From NCBI GenBank assembly GCA_026260175.1, contig JAKCWW010007407.1, forward strand, positions 1 through 29,334: a DNA stretch of 29,334 bases. Direction: 5' to 3'. The position numbers and the translations under genes are program-made. Positions 1 to 9,997 of this stretch are shown one piece after another (within the stretch, counting starts at the first letter, position 1; the number at the start of each line of letters is the position of its first letter). Under the pieces are notes generated by a model, which saw nothing but the letters and a program-made list of their open reading frames with translations, was not told where the DNA came from and ran no database searches. This stretch comes from Reticulitermes lucifugus. Its lineage: Eukaryota > Arthropoda > Insecta > Blattodea > Rhinotermitidae.

Positions 1-15
1 CACACACACACACAC
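1..15. repeat. (CA)n microsatellite at window edge
   Basis: Seven and a half CA units are visible at the very start of the window; the tract probably continues upstream, outside the window. Confidence 0.9.
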
Positions 16-1543
16 TAGCAGGGAAGGTAGCGAGGAAACGACGAGAGAGTTGTGAGGTACGTAAAGACAAAGAATTTTAAAACAACAAAGACGGATAAGA
101 AAGAACTCGGATATACAAATAAAACTCCCAGGAGAGGTTCATGCATAATGGACAGTTCACTTTACATGAAACCTTGTCCATGCTTTGAGAGACTATGTAA
201 TGTTATTCCTTTCATGGGAAATACAATCACGGGCTGCCGTCGGTATTCCGGTGGCATATTTTAAGCTCTCTTTCGTATAGTAAAAGAATTGCACGTAACA
301 TTCTAAGGAAAGTATTCCTGCGTTCAAAAGTCAAGGCATACTCTGTCCCAACATGTTATATCGAATTTTAAATTTTAAACCCCGTGACATGGAAAGGTAA
401 ATACTTCAGAAGAGTATGTAATACCGAAACGTTTACCGAAACAGTATCTACTAAATCCATGGAGTACAATACAGGATGCAAACTGATGTACCTGTCTGAT
501 TACATGAAGCATCACAGAGGTTCAAGAAATTTAGCTGATGATATAGCAAACGTCATTAACAATTTGAAAAGGAAAAGAATTTTGGGACTTGGAACGTTAG
601 ATATTTGCGCAGGATCGAAAGAATTGGTGAGAATGAGTTACAATTTCTGCAGTACAGGAAGTCTGTTGGAAATGCATTTATTTAATTACTCAAATCAGAT
701 TACCAGAATCAGCAGGTTAAAATAGCCTACAGTGAATGCTGCCCTTATGGTGGAATCAAAATATGTTTTAAGATATGATTAACATATCTCTGTAATTACG
801 TAGTAGCGTGTCCCATTTAACAAGTTCACAAACCGAATCTCCACTCAAAAATAAACATAAGACTTTCGTAGCTGTGAAAATTCAGATTGTGATCTTCTAT
901 GTTACGTTTCTTGAAACCCCTCTACCTCTACTTTCATAGTAGGATAAGTGGCTTAGTATATGTATTTGTCATAAGCCACAAAACTTCAATCCGAGAATAT
1001 TTCTATTATTGTTTATCTAGTTTTCTCTAGTTCTGATGAAAATTTTGAATATTATTTTCCTTCAAATCCTGCAGCGTTTAAGGCGAAGCCAGTTGACGAC
1101 ATACGTGTACTCGTATGCAGGTCGTACTAAATGAAGAATCTCGCAATTTAAAAATCAATTTTAATGTGCACATGCATAATTTCCTAAAACTTCAAATCTG
1201 TCTGAAACAAACTAAAGGGTTCGCATCTTTTCCATACTTCCCATTTTTCATATTCAGGTTTTACGCATGTTAACTCCATGCCCATCCCTAATGATTCATT
1301 AGATACCGCCATCATACCCGAAGCCAAGTATGGATTTCACGTGAAAGCCACTTTGTTTCATGCTGGAGAAAGTATTCACAACAAAAGTCGGAAGTTTTTG
1401 AACATCATAAACAAAAATTCTTGGCTGCACCTTTAGTGAGGATAATGTTTTTCCAGATTCAGAGGTTCTCAGAAGGTCTCAATGAAGGTAGGAATTTCAT
1501 AGGTCTAAAGTTGAAGAGCCTCTAATGACGTAATATTCTATCA
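16..1543. other. Anonymous AT-rich sequence, no gene seen
   Basis: I see no gene here. The open frames at 52-264 and 384-725 (plus) are short, lack good ATG starts (the second opens with GTG), show no domain I recognise and have no adjoining splice-supported exon. A string of short unrelated AT-rich segments fills the rest. Confidence 0.6.
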
Positions 1544-1829
1544 TCAATATGTAGTCTGCCTTACGAGATGTCTGCAGCCTCTTCCAAAGCGAGTTCTCCA
1601 CAGACAGCAATCTAATTCTTCCTCCTTCAATTTCCAGTATCTGCTAGTTTCCTTCAGGTCATCAAGTGGTTCCATATGTCTTCTTCCTCGTCTTCCGTCC
1701 CTTCTGTCTTGTCTTCAATAACGTGCTTTAGAAGGCAGTTCTTAGGCAAGCCTTCCATCGTTTCATTGCAAGTAGGATGCCCCTTTTTCTCCTTGAACAT
1801 ACGTAATAGTTCTTCAGTGTTAATATTCA
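1544..1829 (-). pseudogene. RTE-type LINE reverse transcriptase, C-terminal remnant
   Basis: Read on the minus strand, this is the extreme C-terminus of the ORF2 polyprotein of a non-LTR retrotransposon. The first part, from about 1829 down to 1710, contains the stretch KNCLLKHVIED. After one frameshift near 1705 the frame continues with LLDDLKE-like (PLDDLKETSRYWKLKEEE), then LWRTRFGRG and VRQTTY, and ends at a TGA at 1546-1544. In the insect LINEs I know, this order (LLKHVIEGK, then GRRGRR, then QLLDDLKE, then LWRTRFGRGYGPVVRQTTE) is the region after the RT and thumb domains, just before the ORF stop. Only about 90 codons remain; the endonuclease and RT core are absent. It is a 5'-truncated, decayed copy, as is usual for LINEs. 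The frameshift and a stop upstream (near 1838) show it is dead. Family assignment is from remembered protein patterns, not a search. Confidence 0.8.
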
Positions 1830-2348
1830 TATAAGCTTCTAGAAATCACTCCAATTGGCTCAGAAGTTATTACGCGGAGAGAATACACAGAGGGACAAAA
1901 GAACATAATAAAACAAACCTATTTCTTCTCATCAAATAAGTAAAGGATGCTAAAAAAAGAACATCCAACTCAAGGAACGTAAAACTGAAATTTACTATTC
2001 ACAAACATATTTCTTGTCTGCCAATGTCGCCCCAAGTATTTGTGTTGTACTGTTTTCAGCATATTTCTTCAGTAGAGTGGATTATGAAGTTAACGCCTCT
2101 TCTAGCAAAGTTCGAATTGAGTTACTAAGGATGTCTTGTAGACACAGACGATCACTGTGTATTTGGGTATAAAAATACAGATAGTTCCGGAAAAGACTGC
2201 AGCCTCCTTGAGAACAAGAGGCAGGCTGCATGTTATTCCGAAATTTTGGCACCTACTAAACTACACGGTGTCTCCGATCAAATACTTAACAAACACTCGT
2301 AGCTTTTCATCAAGTTTCACTAGATGGAGGTTTAGATTCGTAAATTGT
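1830..2348. other. Anonymous AT-rich stretch
   Basis: Nothing recognisable is seen between the LINE remnant and the SINE insertion. The minus-strand upstream part could include more badly decayed LINE, but I cannot read it. Confidence 0.5.
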
Positions 2349-2362
2349 ACTTCTCATTAATA

Positions 2363-2626
2363 GCCGAGATAGCGTAGTCGGTATAGCGGCTCGCTACGGG
2401 CTGGATGGTCCGGGGATCGAATCCCGGTGGTGGGCGAGGTTTTCAGCACCCGTTCAGACCGGCCCTGGGTCCTACCCAGCCTCCTGTACAATGGGTACCG
2501 GGTCATTCCCGGGGGTAAAACAGCCGGGGCCCCATCTAGCACCGAGGTTAAAGAATGAGTAGAAATATACCTCTACTCCCCCACTGGGCCTTCATGGCCT
2601 GTTCTAGGATTAACTTTACTTTACTT
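2363..2626 (+). mobile_element. tRNA-derived SINE, copy A, full length with TSD
   Basis: A 264-bp SINE. The head carries an A box, TAGCGTAGTCGG at 2370-2381, and a B box, GGATCGAATCC at 2414-2424, the spacing expected of an internal RNA polymerase III promoter. The body contains GACCGGCCCTGGGT, TGGGTACCGGGTCATTCCCG and CTGGGCCTTCATGGCCT, which recur almost unchanged in the copy at 24530-24812. The element ends in a TTTACTTTAC-type tail. It is flanked by a 14-bp target-site duplication with one mismatch: ACTTCTCATTAATA at 2349-2362 and ACTTCTCACTAATA at 2627-2640. That fixes both ends and shows LINE-mediated retroposition. It is not a functional tRNA: no acceptor stem closes around the A and B boxes. 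Confidence 0.93.
2557..2578 (+). other. Conserved hairpin in SINE copy A tail
   Basis: GAGTAGA at 2557-2563 pairs with TCTACTC at 2572-2578 across an 8-base loop. The same structure is present in the copies at 24746-24767 and 12547-12568, the latter with a compensatory pair change. Confidence 0.6.
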
Positions 2627-2640
2627 ACTTCTCACTAATA

Positions 2641-2871
2641 AGTGGAAAAAACGCAAGTTGTTCGAAATGCAGTTATGTGGGTCTAAATTCAATTTTAAAA
2701 TATACATTCGTCACCATCTTTATGATTATAAGGTGATAATATTCAATAATTTCGCAAGCAGCACAAATATAAACCCAAAAGGTGCTACTTACGACAATGA
2801 CAAAATTAGAGCTACGAAGTAATGTATAAAGCGTTACACCTCTTGCACTAACACGATACCCTAAATTAAAG
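2641..2871. other. Anonymous sequence between SINE A and tandem duplication
   Basis: AT-rich; no gene or repeat recognised. Confidence 0.5.
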
Positions 2872-2979
2872 TTACACTCTAACTGTACGGATATCCTGTC
2901 CTAAACAGCCCACATCTCATTCATTACACTCTAACTTGAAGGCTATACAGTCCGACAGAGCCCGCCCACATTTCATTCC
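2872..2979 (+). repeat. Diverged ~54-bp tandem duplication
   Basis: Two adjacent units both start TTACACTCTAAC (2872 and 2924) and both end in CCCACAT[C/T]TCATTC. The second unit is about 4 bases longer because of an insertion before CCCACAT. A third, much weaker unit (TTACACCTCTTGCACTAAC, from 2834) may precede them. Confidence 0.65.
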
Positions 2980-3039
2980 AGTAATTTCATTACCCCAACA
3001 TCATTAAAAGAAAAGCAGCATTTCTCAAAGCTCCTCTCA

Positions 3040-3346
3040 CATGTAGCATAGTTGGTACAGTAACTAGGTTACGGGCTAGATGTCCGAGGATTCGCCATTT
3101 GATTCCCGGGAAGGGTAAAATTTTATTTCTTCTTTAAGAATCCAGACCGGCTGTAATGCTCACCCAGCCTCCTATTCCAAGGGTACGGGGACTCTGTAAC
3201 AGCAGGAGGAGGGTTAAAGCGGCTGGGTCCTGAATCTCACCACTCACTTCCATCTAGTGCCGAGGTTGACATTGAGTGATGGTGCACGTATCCCCTTCTC
3301 CATACGCCTTCATGGCGTGCACAAAGACAAATTTACCTTTACCGTC
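3040..3346 (+). mobile_element. tRNA-derived SINE, copy B, older related subfamily
   Basis: A box TAGCATAGTTGG at 3044-3055; the B-box region is rearranged, with a short insertion before TTTGATTCCCGGG (about 3098-3110). Body landmarks line up in order with copies A and C: CAGACCGGC, CACCCAGCCTCCT, AAGGGTACGGGGACT, TTAAAGCGGCTGGG, CATCTAGTGCCGAGGTT and CCTTCATGGCGTG, then a TTTACCTTTACC tail. It resembles the minus-strand copy at 12512-12770 more than copies A and C, sharing GATTCCCGG followed by a GGGTAAAA-like segment. No clear target-site duplication was found, which fits its greater age. Confidence 0.85.
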
Positions 3347-5009
3347 ATTCTTGTTTTAGTTCATTAGTCTTATGTCTTTTAGATCTAAAGGAGAAGGAGA
3401 AATCCAGTTTCACAGTCACGAAATGTAATGAAGAAAATTGTGTTTTTGTATTTAACCCCACGTGTCTTATACAGGTCATGGCACACTGATTACGAATTGA
3501 AGGTAGCAAGAAATTTCATCTGCACTTAGCTTCATTGTGTACAACATTTTGACCTGTTACTGCTGTTTACAAGTGCCTAAAGGTGCTTATTAACCTTACT
3601 CATTTTAAGCCATTTCTTATACAACTGTCTACTTCCTCCCATTATTCAAACATAAAGTCCCTAGGTAATCCTGCACACAACGTAGCATTAATCAGATCCT
3701 ATGCCTCACGTGCGTCTCGTTTTAATAACCAAATCCAGATGCAACTTCTTGATTCATTAGGTATCTGGTTTTAAGCTCGCCAACGTATGGCTTTGTTTCA
3801 ATATGGCTCACTTCATTTGTGAAGCCAGTGGCTGGCTGTCTTTGATACATGACACCATAATGAACTGTGGCCTGTTTGTGTGTGCTTAAGAGGAAAGTAG
3901 CACACGGTATAAATGTTAGTTTTCGTCAAGAGGCTAGCCCTCATTGAACGTGTTTGAAAACAAAGTTCCGAGAAGAGTGTCTATATTTAGACATTACACT
4001 GTCAGGCTCCTCAGCAGTACTAAGTCTTTTGCAGAACAGCAGGCTATTTGCGACCGTCTTGGATAAAAAAGGACTTTTAAATTTCCGTGGAAACGAAAAG
4101 GTAAATGAGGACCAAACGTGAAAAATTAACCGGTGGATAGAGGAAATTACAAAGTGACTAGACACATGCCCTCTACTACTCGTATGTATATTCACATTAG
4201 GAAGATGAGATGGGCTGCATATATAGATTGATATGAACAAAATATTATCCTGAAAACTTCAAAAAAGCATCACTCAAGATGAGACGAAAGTATGTATTAT
4301 AAGAGTTTTTAAATAGGTGTCAAATTTTGGAATGCTTTCAAGGTGTATAAGATAGTACAAATAAGGAATTTTGCGTGCATGTAATACAAAGTCTTAGGAT
4401 TCTTTAAAATACCCGAATATCTTGACAAGCTGAGCGAATATGAGGATCTCAAGAAAGACCTTGCAATATGGGATTAGTTAGTTACATATAAAACAATGGC
4501 ATTAGTTAGAAGCACACAAACACCAGATGTCAGGTCGTTAGGGTACAAAATTATTTTACCTTTTAACTCTGAGCGTGGAAATTGCTTCATCTCAGCCTTC
4601 TGGAGCCTAGAGTTTTGGAAAATTTGTGTACCCCTGGTACAAGCCGTCAGTTCATTCAATATTATATCGGAAATCATGAATATAGTATACTCGTAACATG
4701 AAACAATTATGAAGTTAGTCTAATCATGTGAAGCGTTAAGCTACCTTGAATAATACATAAAAACTGACTCTGTGTGTCACAGAATATACGCTGATTATCC
4801 ATTCAGTAACTTCATGCTATTCTGTAACACAGTCTTTATTTATTCTGGGAAATACAGGTAATTCATGAATGTGAATCAGAAAATTATCCACATTCAAATA
4901 TCTGTTACTTTTATTTGATGCTGTACATCTTCCGTGCAACAGTCCAATAAACTCAGATTTCACTACTAACTAGTTGCACAATGTTTATATTTATTATACA
5001 ATGCTCCTA
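3347..5009. other. Long anonymous AT-rich stretch
   Basis: I see no gene. Short open frames at 3583-3774 (plus), 3941-4240 (minus) and the overlapping pair around 4474-4696 lack ATG starts or recognisable motifs and look like chance. No repeat beyond short A/T runs is apparent. Confidence 0.5.
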
Positions 5010-5042
5010 CATGTTTCGGCCATAAATTTTGGCCATCTTCAA
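5010..5042 (-). other. Hammerhead-like motif (single arm, minus strand)
   Basis: On the minus strand: TTGAAGA, then T, then stem GGCC, loop, GGCC, then GAAACATG. This matches the hammerhead core pattern CUGANGA / stem II / GAAA with the first C changed to T and one extra U between the core and stem II. The downstream string GCCGAAACATGTAGGA is nearly the same as in the fold-back at 23224-23419 (GCCGAAACACGTAGGA), so the two are likely members of one repeat family. The cleavage-side strand of stem III is not evident; activity is not claimed. Confidence 0.5.
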
Positions 5043-5289
5043 GGAGCCACAAATTTGATTGATGTGAGGCATGATATTCTTCACAAAGGTAGAAAAGCAG
5101 AGTTTACTGCTCTGAAGATTGGCAGGCACTGCCCCCTAATCCTTCTGTTAAAGGTTAGCCGGAGACAAGATAGAGCGTTGAGAAGTGAAGGTAAGGTGAT
5201 TGGAAATGTGCAACAGAGGAAAGAATTTGAATATTTGAGCTTTGTTTTGAATTTTTTTCAACTGCTTTTATAGAGAGCTGCGTCATGGC

Positions 5290-5500
5290 AAAAATCTGAA
5301 TTTCGTTTAAAGATTCAGTCCTTACCGCGCAGTGAACATAAGCAATCCTTATTAAAACGGCCAACAGTTAATTCTACGAAGGGAGAAATCCCTGTTTATT
5401 GTGGAAATCATACGAAACTTAAACTGTCTGCAGGCAGAATGAAAAAAAAATTTAAATATTATACCTGATGGTATGTAAGGTAACCAGTGGACTTTCAAAG
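5290..5500 (+). repeat. Unnamed dispersed repeat, copy 1
   Basis: Shares an ordered series of blocks with 15650-15860: TT[C/T][G/A]TTTAAAGA, then ACTGCGCAGTAAAC-like (here ACCGCGCAGTGAAC), CAGTTAAT, AGGGA[A/G]A-AT-C, CTGTTT[A/G]TT, and finally GGCAGAATG and GTAACC. A third copy lies at 14765-14965. No terminal inverted repeat, coding relic or RNA polymerase III box is visible, so I cannot assign a class. Confidence 0.65.
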
Positions 5501-5964
5501 GTTAGTAATATCTAAAATGCATTATATGGCATGATGTGAAGAAAAGTGGAGTGGGATATGAAAGCGATAAGACCGCCTCAGGCGGTAACCGCGTAGACAT
5601 AAAGAAATTCAATACGTAGAGTTGAATTTTGTGTTTGTGTGTTTGTGGTTGGGTGGGTGGATGAGACAGAGTGTGTAGGTTTTATAGGATTTCTTTTTCA
5701 TAAATTGTGAAATTTTTGGCACCGATGCGCTGTAGAAATTTAATCATTCTCTCGCTGAAGATGTGAGAGAAAGTTGATACTCGGAAGCACATCAGAGTGA
5801 ATGTAGAAATCGCACTACGATAAATGGGAACGGGGAGAGATGACTATACGTTTTATCTGTGAGAATCATTAATTAAGAACGCTACGGAAGTCGCTGGTAC
5901 AATTCGACAAGTTGACGTCACGTAAGAGTAATATGATAAGTTAGCTGGAACAAAGGCATGACCA
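5501..5964. other. Anonymous sequence with GT-rich patch
   Basis: A GTGTTTGTGTG / GGGTGGGTGG low-complexity patch lies at about 5628-5665. Otherwise nothing is recognised. Confidence 0.5.
5572..5586. other. Short palindrome
   Basis: ACCGCCT and AGGCGGT flank a single C, a perfect 7-bp inverted repeat in otherwise AT-rich DNA. It may be chance. Confidence 0.3.
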
Positions 5965-6245
5965 ACAATGTTGGTGTAACGGTCGCACTCCAGACTTGTA
6001 TTTGATAGGCGCCCGGCTCGAATCTTATCTGGGACACCGGTTATTATGAGGAACTTTTGGTTTTACTCAGTCCCTCCTTACAAACGTCGAAATAAGGGCT
6101 CGATTAGATCACTGTTGGTTCTTTCTAAACCCTTTCCATTTCATCAGTTCTCCTTCATCCCACCATTCGACGCTATGCGGTCTGAACTACTGACAGTGCC
6201 ATAAAGTAAACTACCAAATAATGAGTGCACCAAATAAAGGTTAAA
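5965..6245 (+). mobile_element. tRNA-derived SINE, copy D, different family
   Basis: The head has an A-box-like TGGTGTAACGGTCGCAC beginning near 5970 and a B-box-like GGCTCGAATCT near 6014, spaced as in tRNA-derived SINEs. The body differs from copies A, B and C and ends in CAAATAAAGG-type sequence near 6240. It directly abuts the fold-back element at 6247. The exact 3' end and target-site duplication are uncertain. Confidence 0.65.
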
Positions 6246-6246
6246 T

Positions 6247-6485
6247 GAGACACTCCTGCGTGATTTCAGGCTTCCGCCACGGTGTCAATGAGATCTTCGC
6301 TCTTTTTGTATGTTACACAACGTTTATTGATGGTTAGTTACCGACGTTTAGAGACAACCTATCAGTCCCATCCTAAAGGGTAAAGCAGCTCAAGAATAAT
6401 AAAATGGGATTGATAGGTTGTCCCGAAACGTCGATAACAATCAACGCTGCGTAACATCCCAGAAGAGAGAAGATCCCGAGAAACT
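6247..6485. mobile_element. Fold-back repeat with paired hammerhead-like arms
   Basis: Left arm (about 6286-6375) and right arm (about 6400-6485) are inverted repeats. The outer part, TGTTACACAACG on the left, answers CGCTGCGTAACA on the right; the inner part, GACAACCTATCAGTCCCAT, answers ATGGGATTGATAGGTTGTC. The right arm contains GGGAT-loop-GTCCC followed by GAAACGTCG, and the left arm contains a degraded version (TAAACGTCG on the minus strand). The region outside the left arm (6262-6285, TGATTTCAGGCTTCCGCC) matches, inverted, the right end of the fold-back at 16179-16393 (CGGAAGCCTGAAATT), tying the two elements together. No transposase or TIR of a known DNA-transposon superfamily was recognised. 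Confidence 0.75.
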
Positions 6486-6949
6486 CTTGTGTGCTATTTA
6501 GAATATTTTATCTGCGAAGACACAGAAATTATTTCTTAAATCCCGTATTGCACTAGGACAATTACTGATGCACAACGACATTAATTTTGGGCCACACTGA
6601 ACCAGTATCACCTACAGTTTCGAAAGACATTAAAACCACATAAAAGTTAATTGAATCGTAACAGAGAATATCGCGATATGAAAAAGATACAATAAATTAA
6701 ATATAAACTGAGTTAAGATCTATAAGTACGTCGAAAAGTTATTAACGTGATTAATACTTAATGACACCAAGGAAACATAATTCCTCTTTCTATAAAGTGC
6801 GGTGTCCGGTGTCTGGAGGGTGAGCCGATTTGTAACAACCTGAAAAAAAAAGAAAATTTTTCTGCCATTATTCTCACCCTGCTTCACTGGCAGCGACTTC
6901 GCCGCCCTGAGACCGGTTCTCACCCAGGTATCCCACTAGTCACTTTACG
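6486..6949. other. Anonymous sequence
   Basis: No gene seen. A GC-rich patch at 6880-6935 could be a very decayed tRNA-like SINE head on the minus strand, but the A and B boxes cannot be shown. Confidence 0.4.
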
Positions 6950-7400
6950 TGTCTTTCTTCTTCCCTCCCCCCTCATGTTGTTTTGATTTTTCTTCTCCGA
7001 TTTATTTATCTATATTTTTAATTTTTGCTCTTTGTTTTATTTGTATTTTATTGATTTACCTTTATCTTTATATTTTCCTCCCTTACCGTTACTCTATCCC
7101 ATATGTTTTTTTCAGCTGTCTTACCTGATTGCATTCTCGGTACCCCTAGCTCCTTTACGTTGTCTCTATCCACCCCTCTCTCACCCTGGTTCTACCCTAT
7201 TGGCTGTCATCACGCCTACTGATTGCTACACTGCGCGCACTTTCCATATGAATCTACGTTATAGGTTGTTGGCTTTCTCTCTTTCTTTCCTACTCGGACT
7301 CAACCCGTGAAGATGGGACCGATCGTTGTCCCGAAACGTCGGTAAACAATTACCACACTACGCCGCGTAATATTCCAAAAGAGCGTAGATCTTAGAAAAA
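6950..7400 (+). mobile_element. Single-arm member of the AAACGTCG family with pyrimidine-rich leader
   Basis: A strongly pyrimidine-rich stretch (6950-7290) leads into GTGAAGA-T-GGGAC, an 8-base loop, GTCCC and GAAACGTCGG at 7307-7342. Next comes a small hairpin, GGTAA-ACAA-TTACC (7341-7354), and CGCGTAATATTCCAAAAGAGCG, which aligns with CGTAACATCCCAGAAGAG in the fold-back at 6247-6485. Stem II is a perfect 5 bp. The leader may be the 3' untranslated part of a longer parent retroelement; the open frame through it (7032-7310) has no domain and reflects base composition. Confidence 0.6.
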
Positions 7401-8132
7401 AGTACTTTTAAAATATCCACGAAATCGGCTCACAAATTAAAGAATAACTTAAAGAGAGTCCCTGTCAGATGCACGGCAAATCTTAGTACTTCACGCAAAA
7501 AGTTTAATGGTTTAACTTCTCAGGAAGAATTCTGTTTAATGTATTCGCCTGCTTAATACGATAAAGTGGTTCCATACAGCTTATTTTGAAAGCAACCCAT
7601 GGGTTCAGTAAGTTCGGTTAGTTGATGACCCGGTTAGCAATTTTCGCCGCTTGAGCAGCCGCTGTGTGGCAGAGAAGGCAGTGTGTGGGATCCACCGGGA
7701 ATGCCAGGTGCAGGCGGCAGCAACGTGCAAGTTAGTTATAGCAAGTTAGCCGAACTGTCAGATCTAATTACAACAGGACTGCATTAACACCTAGGTTACA
7801 CGGGGGGGGGCCTTATTCCTTCATGAGAAATTTCCTGTGGGATTATTTAAGTTACAAGATTCTCAGCCCCCAAAAAGCAGTAATAGGTAGGTTTCAGGTC
7901 GCGTTGATTTTTTAAAATTCGTAGAAACACAAACATATATATAAATTACTTATCACGTTGGAATTTTCTTTCCTTTCTCCCTTTTTCTCACGGTCATTCT
8001 TTTCCTCATTTCAACTTCATCCTTTCTTATTCTCCTAATTTTTGTTTGAAACTGACACTGCATATTAAGATATCTAATACTGTGATGGTTGTAATAGAAG
8101 TAGTTTATCAGTTTTAAAACAGTACCTGTGCC
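7401..8132. other. Anonymous sequence
   Basis: A run of nine G residues lies at 7802-7810, and the short direct repeat GCAAGTTAG occurs at 7727 and 7741. No gene is recognised. Confidence 0.5.
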
Positions 8133-8190
8133 CTGATGATGGCTCATATAGAGCTGAAAGGCGTTTGCTTATAAAGCAAAATGCAATGCC
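8133..8190 (+). other. Hammerhead-like motif with intact CTGATGA core
   Basis: CTGATGA at 8133-8139 is followed by T, then stem GGCTC/GAGCT (8141-8145 with 8151-8155, loop ATATA), then GAAA at 8156-8159. Immediately downstream GGCGTTTGCTT pairs with AAGCAAAATGC (8174-8184) and GCC (8188-8190). The core matches the hammerhead consensus exactly apart from one extra U before stem II. I cannot identify a cleavage site paired in a helix III or I, so this may be an inactive relic. Confidence 0.45.
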
Positions 8191-9933
8191 AAGACACGAT
8201 GGAAAATTTGCACATTATTTAGGTAAAACGGGTACCACTGGAAATAATATCTTTTACTGCTAAAATATTGCAAATCTCCAAGTTCTTGCAAAGCTAAATA
8301 AAACCCAGTATATAAGAGATTAAAAACTAACGAAAAATGTTCACAACCGAACATTGTCTTCAAAAATGGAACTTTGAGAGGTGGCAGCTTGACAACGAGA
8401 AATGTGAGCTCAAAGAGATGTGATTCATAACAACACTTGTTTCCAGTTGGTCCCGTGCAGCTTGATTGATGAAGATGGATGGTGAATGCGAGTGCGTGAG
8501 AAATCTGCAACTGAACTAAATATCTGGAGGGGATGATAATTTAACATTCCTCTCCGAGAAATAGGAATAAAAATTCTACCATTCCATATCTACGGAAATA
8601 TCTTTCTCGAGTCTCTTTTGTGACTTTTGCTCTGTTCAAGCAAGAAGTCACAATCACACATTGCATTCAACAAAAGATATTTCGCCACAAGTGGTAAACT
8701 GAAGAAAAAAGCTAGAATTTACCAGTATGCTATAACATTACATCTAATAAGTCTTGAACACTGAGAAGAGTAGAAATAACTTCTACTTTCAAATAAAAAG
8801 GATCTTACATCAATTATCCTACTTTGTGAGTCATGAAGTTGGTTGCGTTAAGTGACTGACTCGTGGTTTCATCAACTACAAAGGTTAAAGAGAGTCCCTA
8901 AAATTATCCTCCTGCCCTTTACCTATTACGCCGAAGTTACCTACGATGTAACCCCATCTCCATCCTTAGAGTCGTCCAGCTGTGTCTCTACATCCCCTTG
9001 TTTCGTAAAGTCTCTCGTCTGTTCCCATCAGGTTGTTTATCCACTTTTTCCTCTGTCCTTAATTCCTGCATTTACATAAGAGCCCAAATATTGAATCATT
9101 TATTTTCAATTTTTATTTCGTTTAATCTGACGCATGCCTTAGTTCTCTCAGCTTCTCTTTTTAACTGGCGTTGCTTTTACACGTAGAAGTGTTACGGACG
9201 CTACTTATTTATAATACTGCAGCTTTGGACTTTCTCCGCATTTCCCTTCGGCTTTCCACATAAGTGTATTTCTTAATGCAGATCTCACTGTTGTTTGAAA
9301 CAAAGACACCTTCACAAGAACTGTTGCATTTCACGCCGTAAATATATGTAAAACTGTATGTATAACCTAGCTTAAAATAATATTTTTCCGAAAGTTATTA
9401 AGGGAATATGCATACGAAATATCTTCGTAGTATAGTCACGTCCCTACGCACGGTTTCCCACACCACCTTCACACGTTGTGCTATGCATAAGTTTCTTGCC
9501 TCCCGATCATAAAATACAGAATATGAAAAACATTCCTTTGTAAATTTTAATTGAGCAGAATGAAGATTGGGCTTACATTGCCATTAAGCACACAAAGTCT
9601 TAAGTTTACATTTACGAAATATATTACATATCTGGTCAAAGTTTGTAATAAAATTAATACTCATGCTGAGCTGTACAAAAATATATCCTAAATCCTTAAA
9701 ACCTCTAACTTCGAGTTCGGTATACGAACTGGTGTCCAGTAAGTGCTGGGCTGACATATTTTATTCCATATTTCCTCATACGAAACTTTAAAGAATGAGA
9801 ATTTGAAGCAGAATGAAGTTCGATTAAAACATCTGAAGGAAATTCATTGACATTTCTAAGCTACGAATATAACAGAAGAACTTGGGAGAAGAAAACTGTG
9901 ACAATATTCCCCGCTGATTAAAAATGCATCCAC
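8191..9933. other. Long anonymous stretch with a pyrimidine-rich patch
   Basis: No gene seen. A pyrimidine-rich block at about 8940-9160 yields overlapping open frames (8852-9079, 8998-9186) that look compositional. The minus-strand frame 8169-8510 has no recognisable domain. Confidence 0.5.
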
Positions 9934-9997
9934 TTGAGGTAGTCGTCTAATTGTGGTTCTTCTAACTGAGGTAGTCGTCTAAGTGTGGTTCTTCTAT
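9934..9997 (+). repeat. Two-copy 32-bp tandem duplication
   Basis: Two adjacent units of TGAGGTAGTCGTCTAA followed by [T/G]TGTGGTTCTTCT, starting near 9934 and 9966, with about three differences. A young duplication. Confidence 0.85.

Noticed and set aside
384..725. 113-codon open frame as a gene
   Set aside because: GTG start, no recognisable domain, no splice context or codon bias I can point to.
2363..2440. tRNA gene suggested by good A and B boxes (also at 24541, 3044, 5970, 12709, 27010)
   Set aside because: No acceptor stem or proper anticodon arm closes around the boxes, and the downstream bodies are shared SINE sequence with target duplications.
7032..7310. Hydrophobic 92-codon frame that could pass for a membrane protein
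   Set aside because: The sequence is pyrimidine-rich; Leu/Phe/Pro/Ser content follows from composition, and the region belongs to a repeat.
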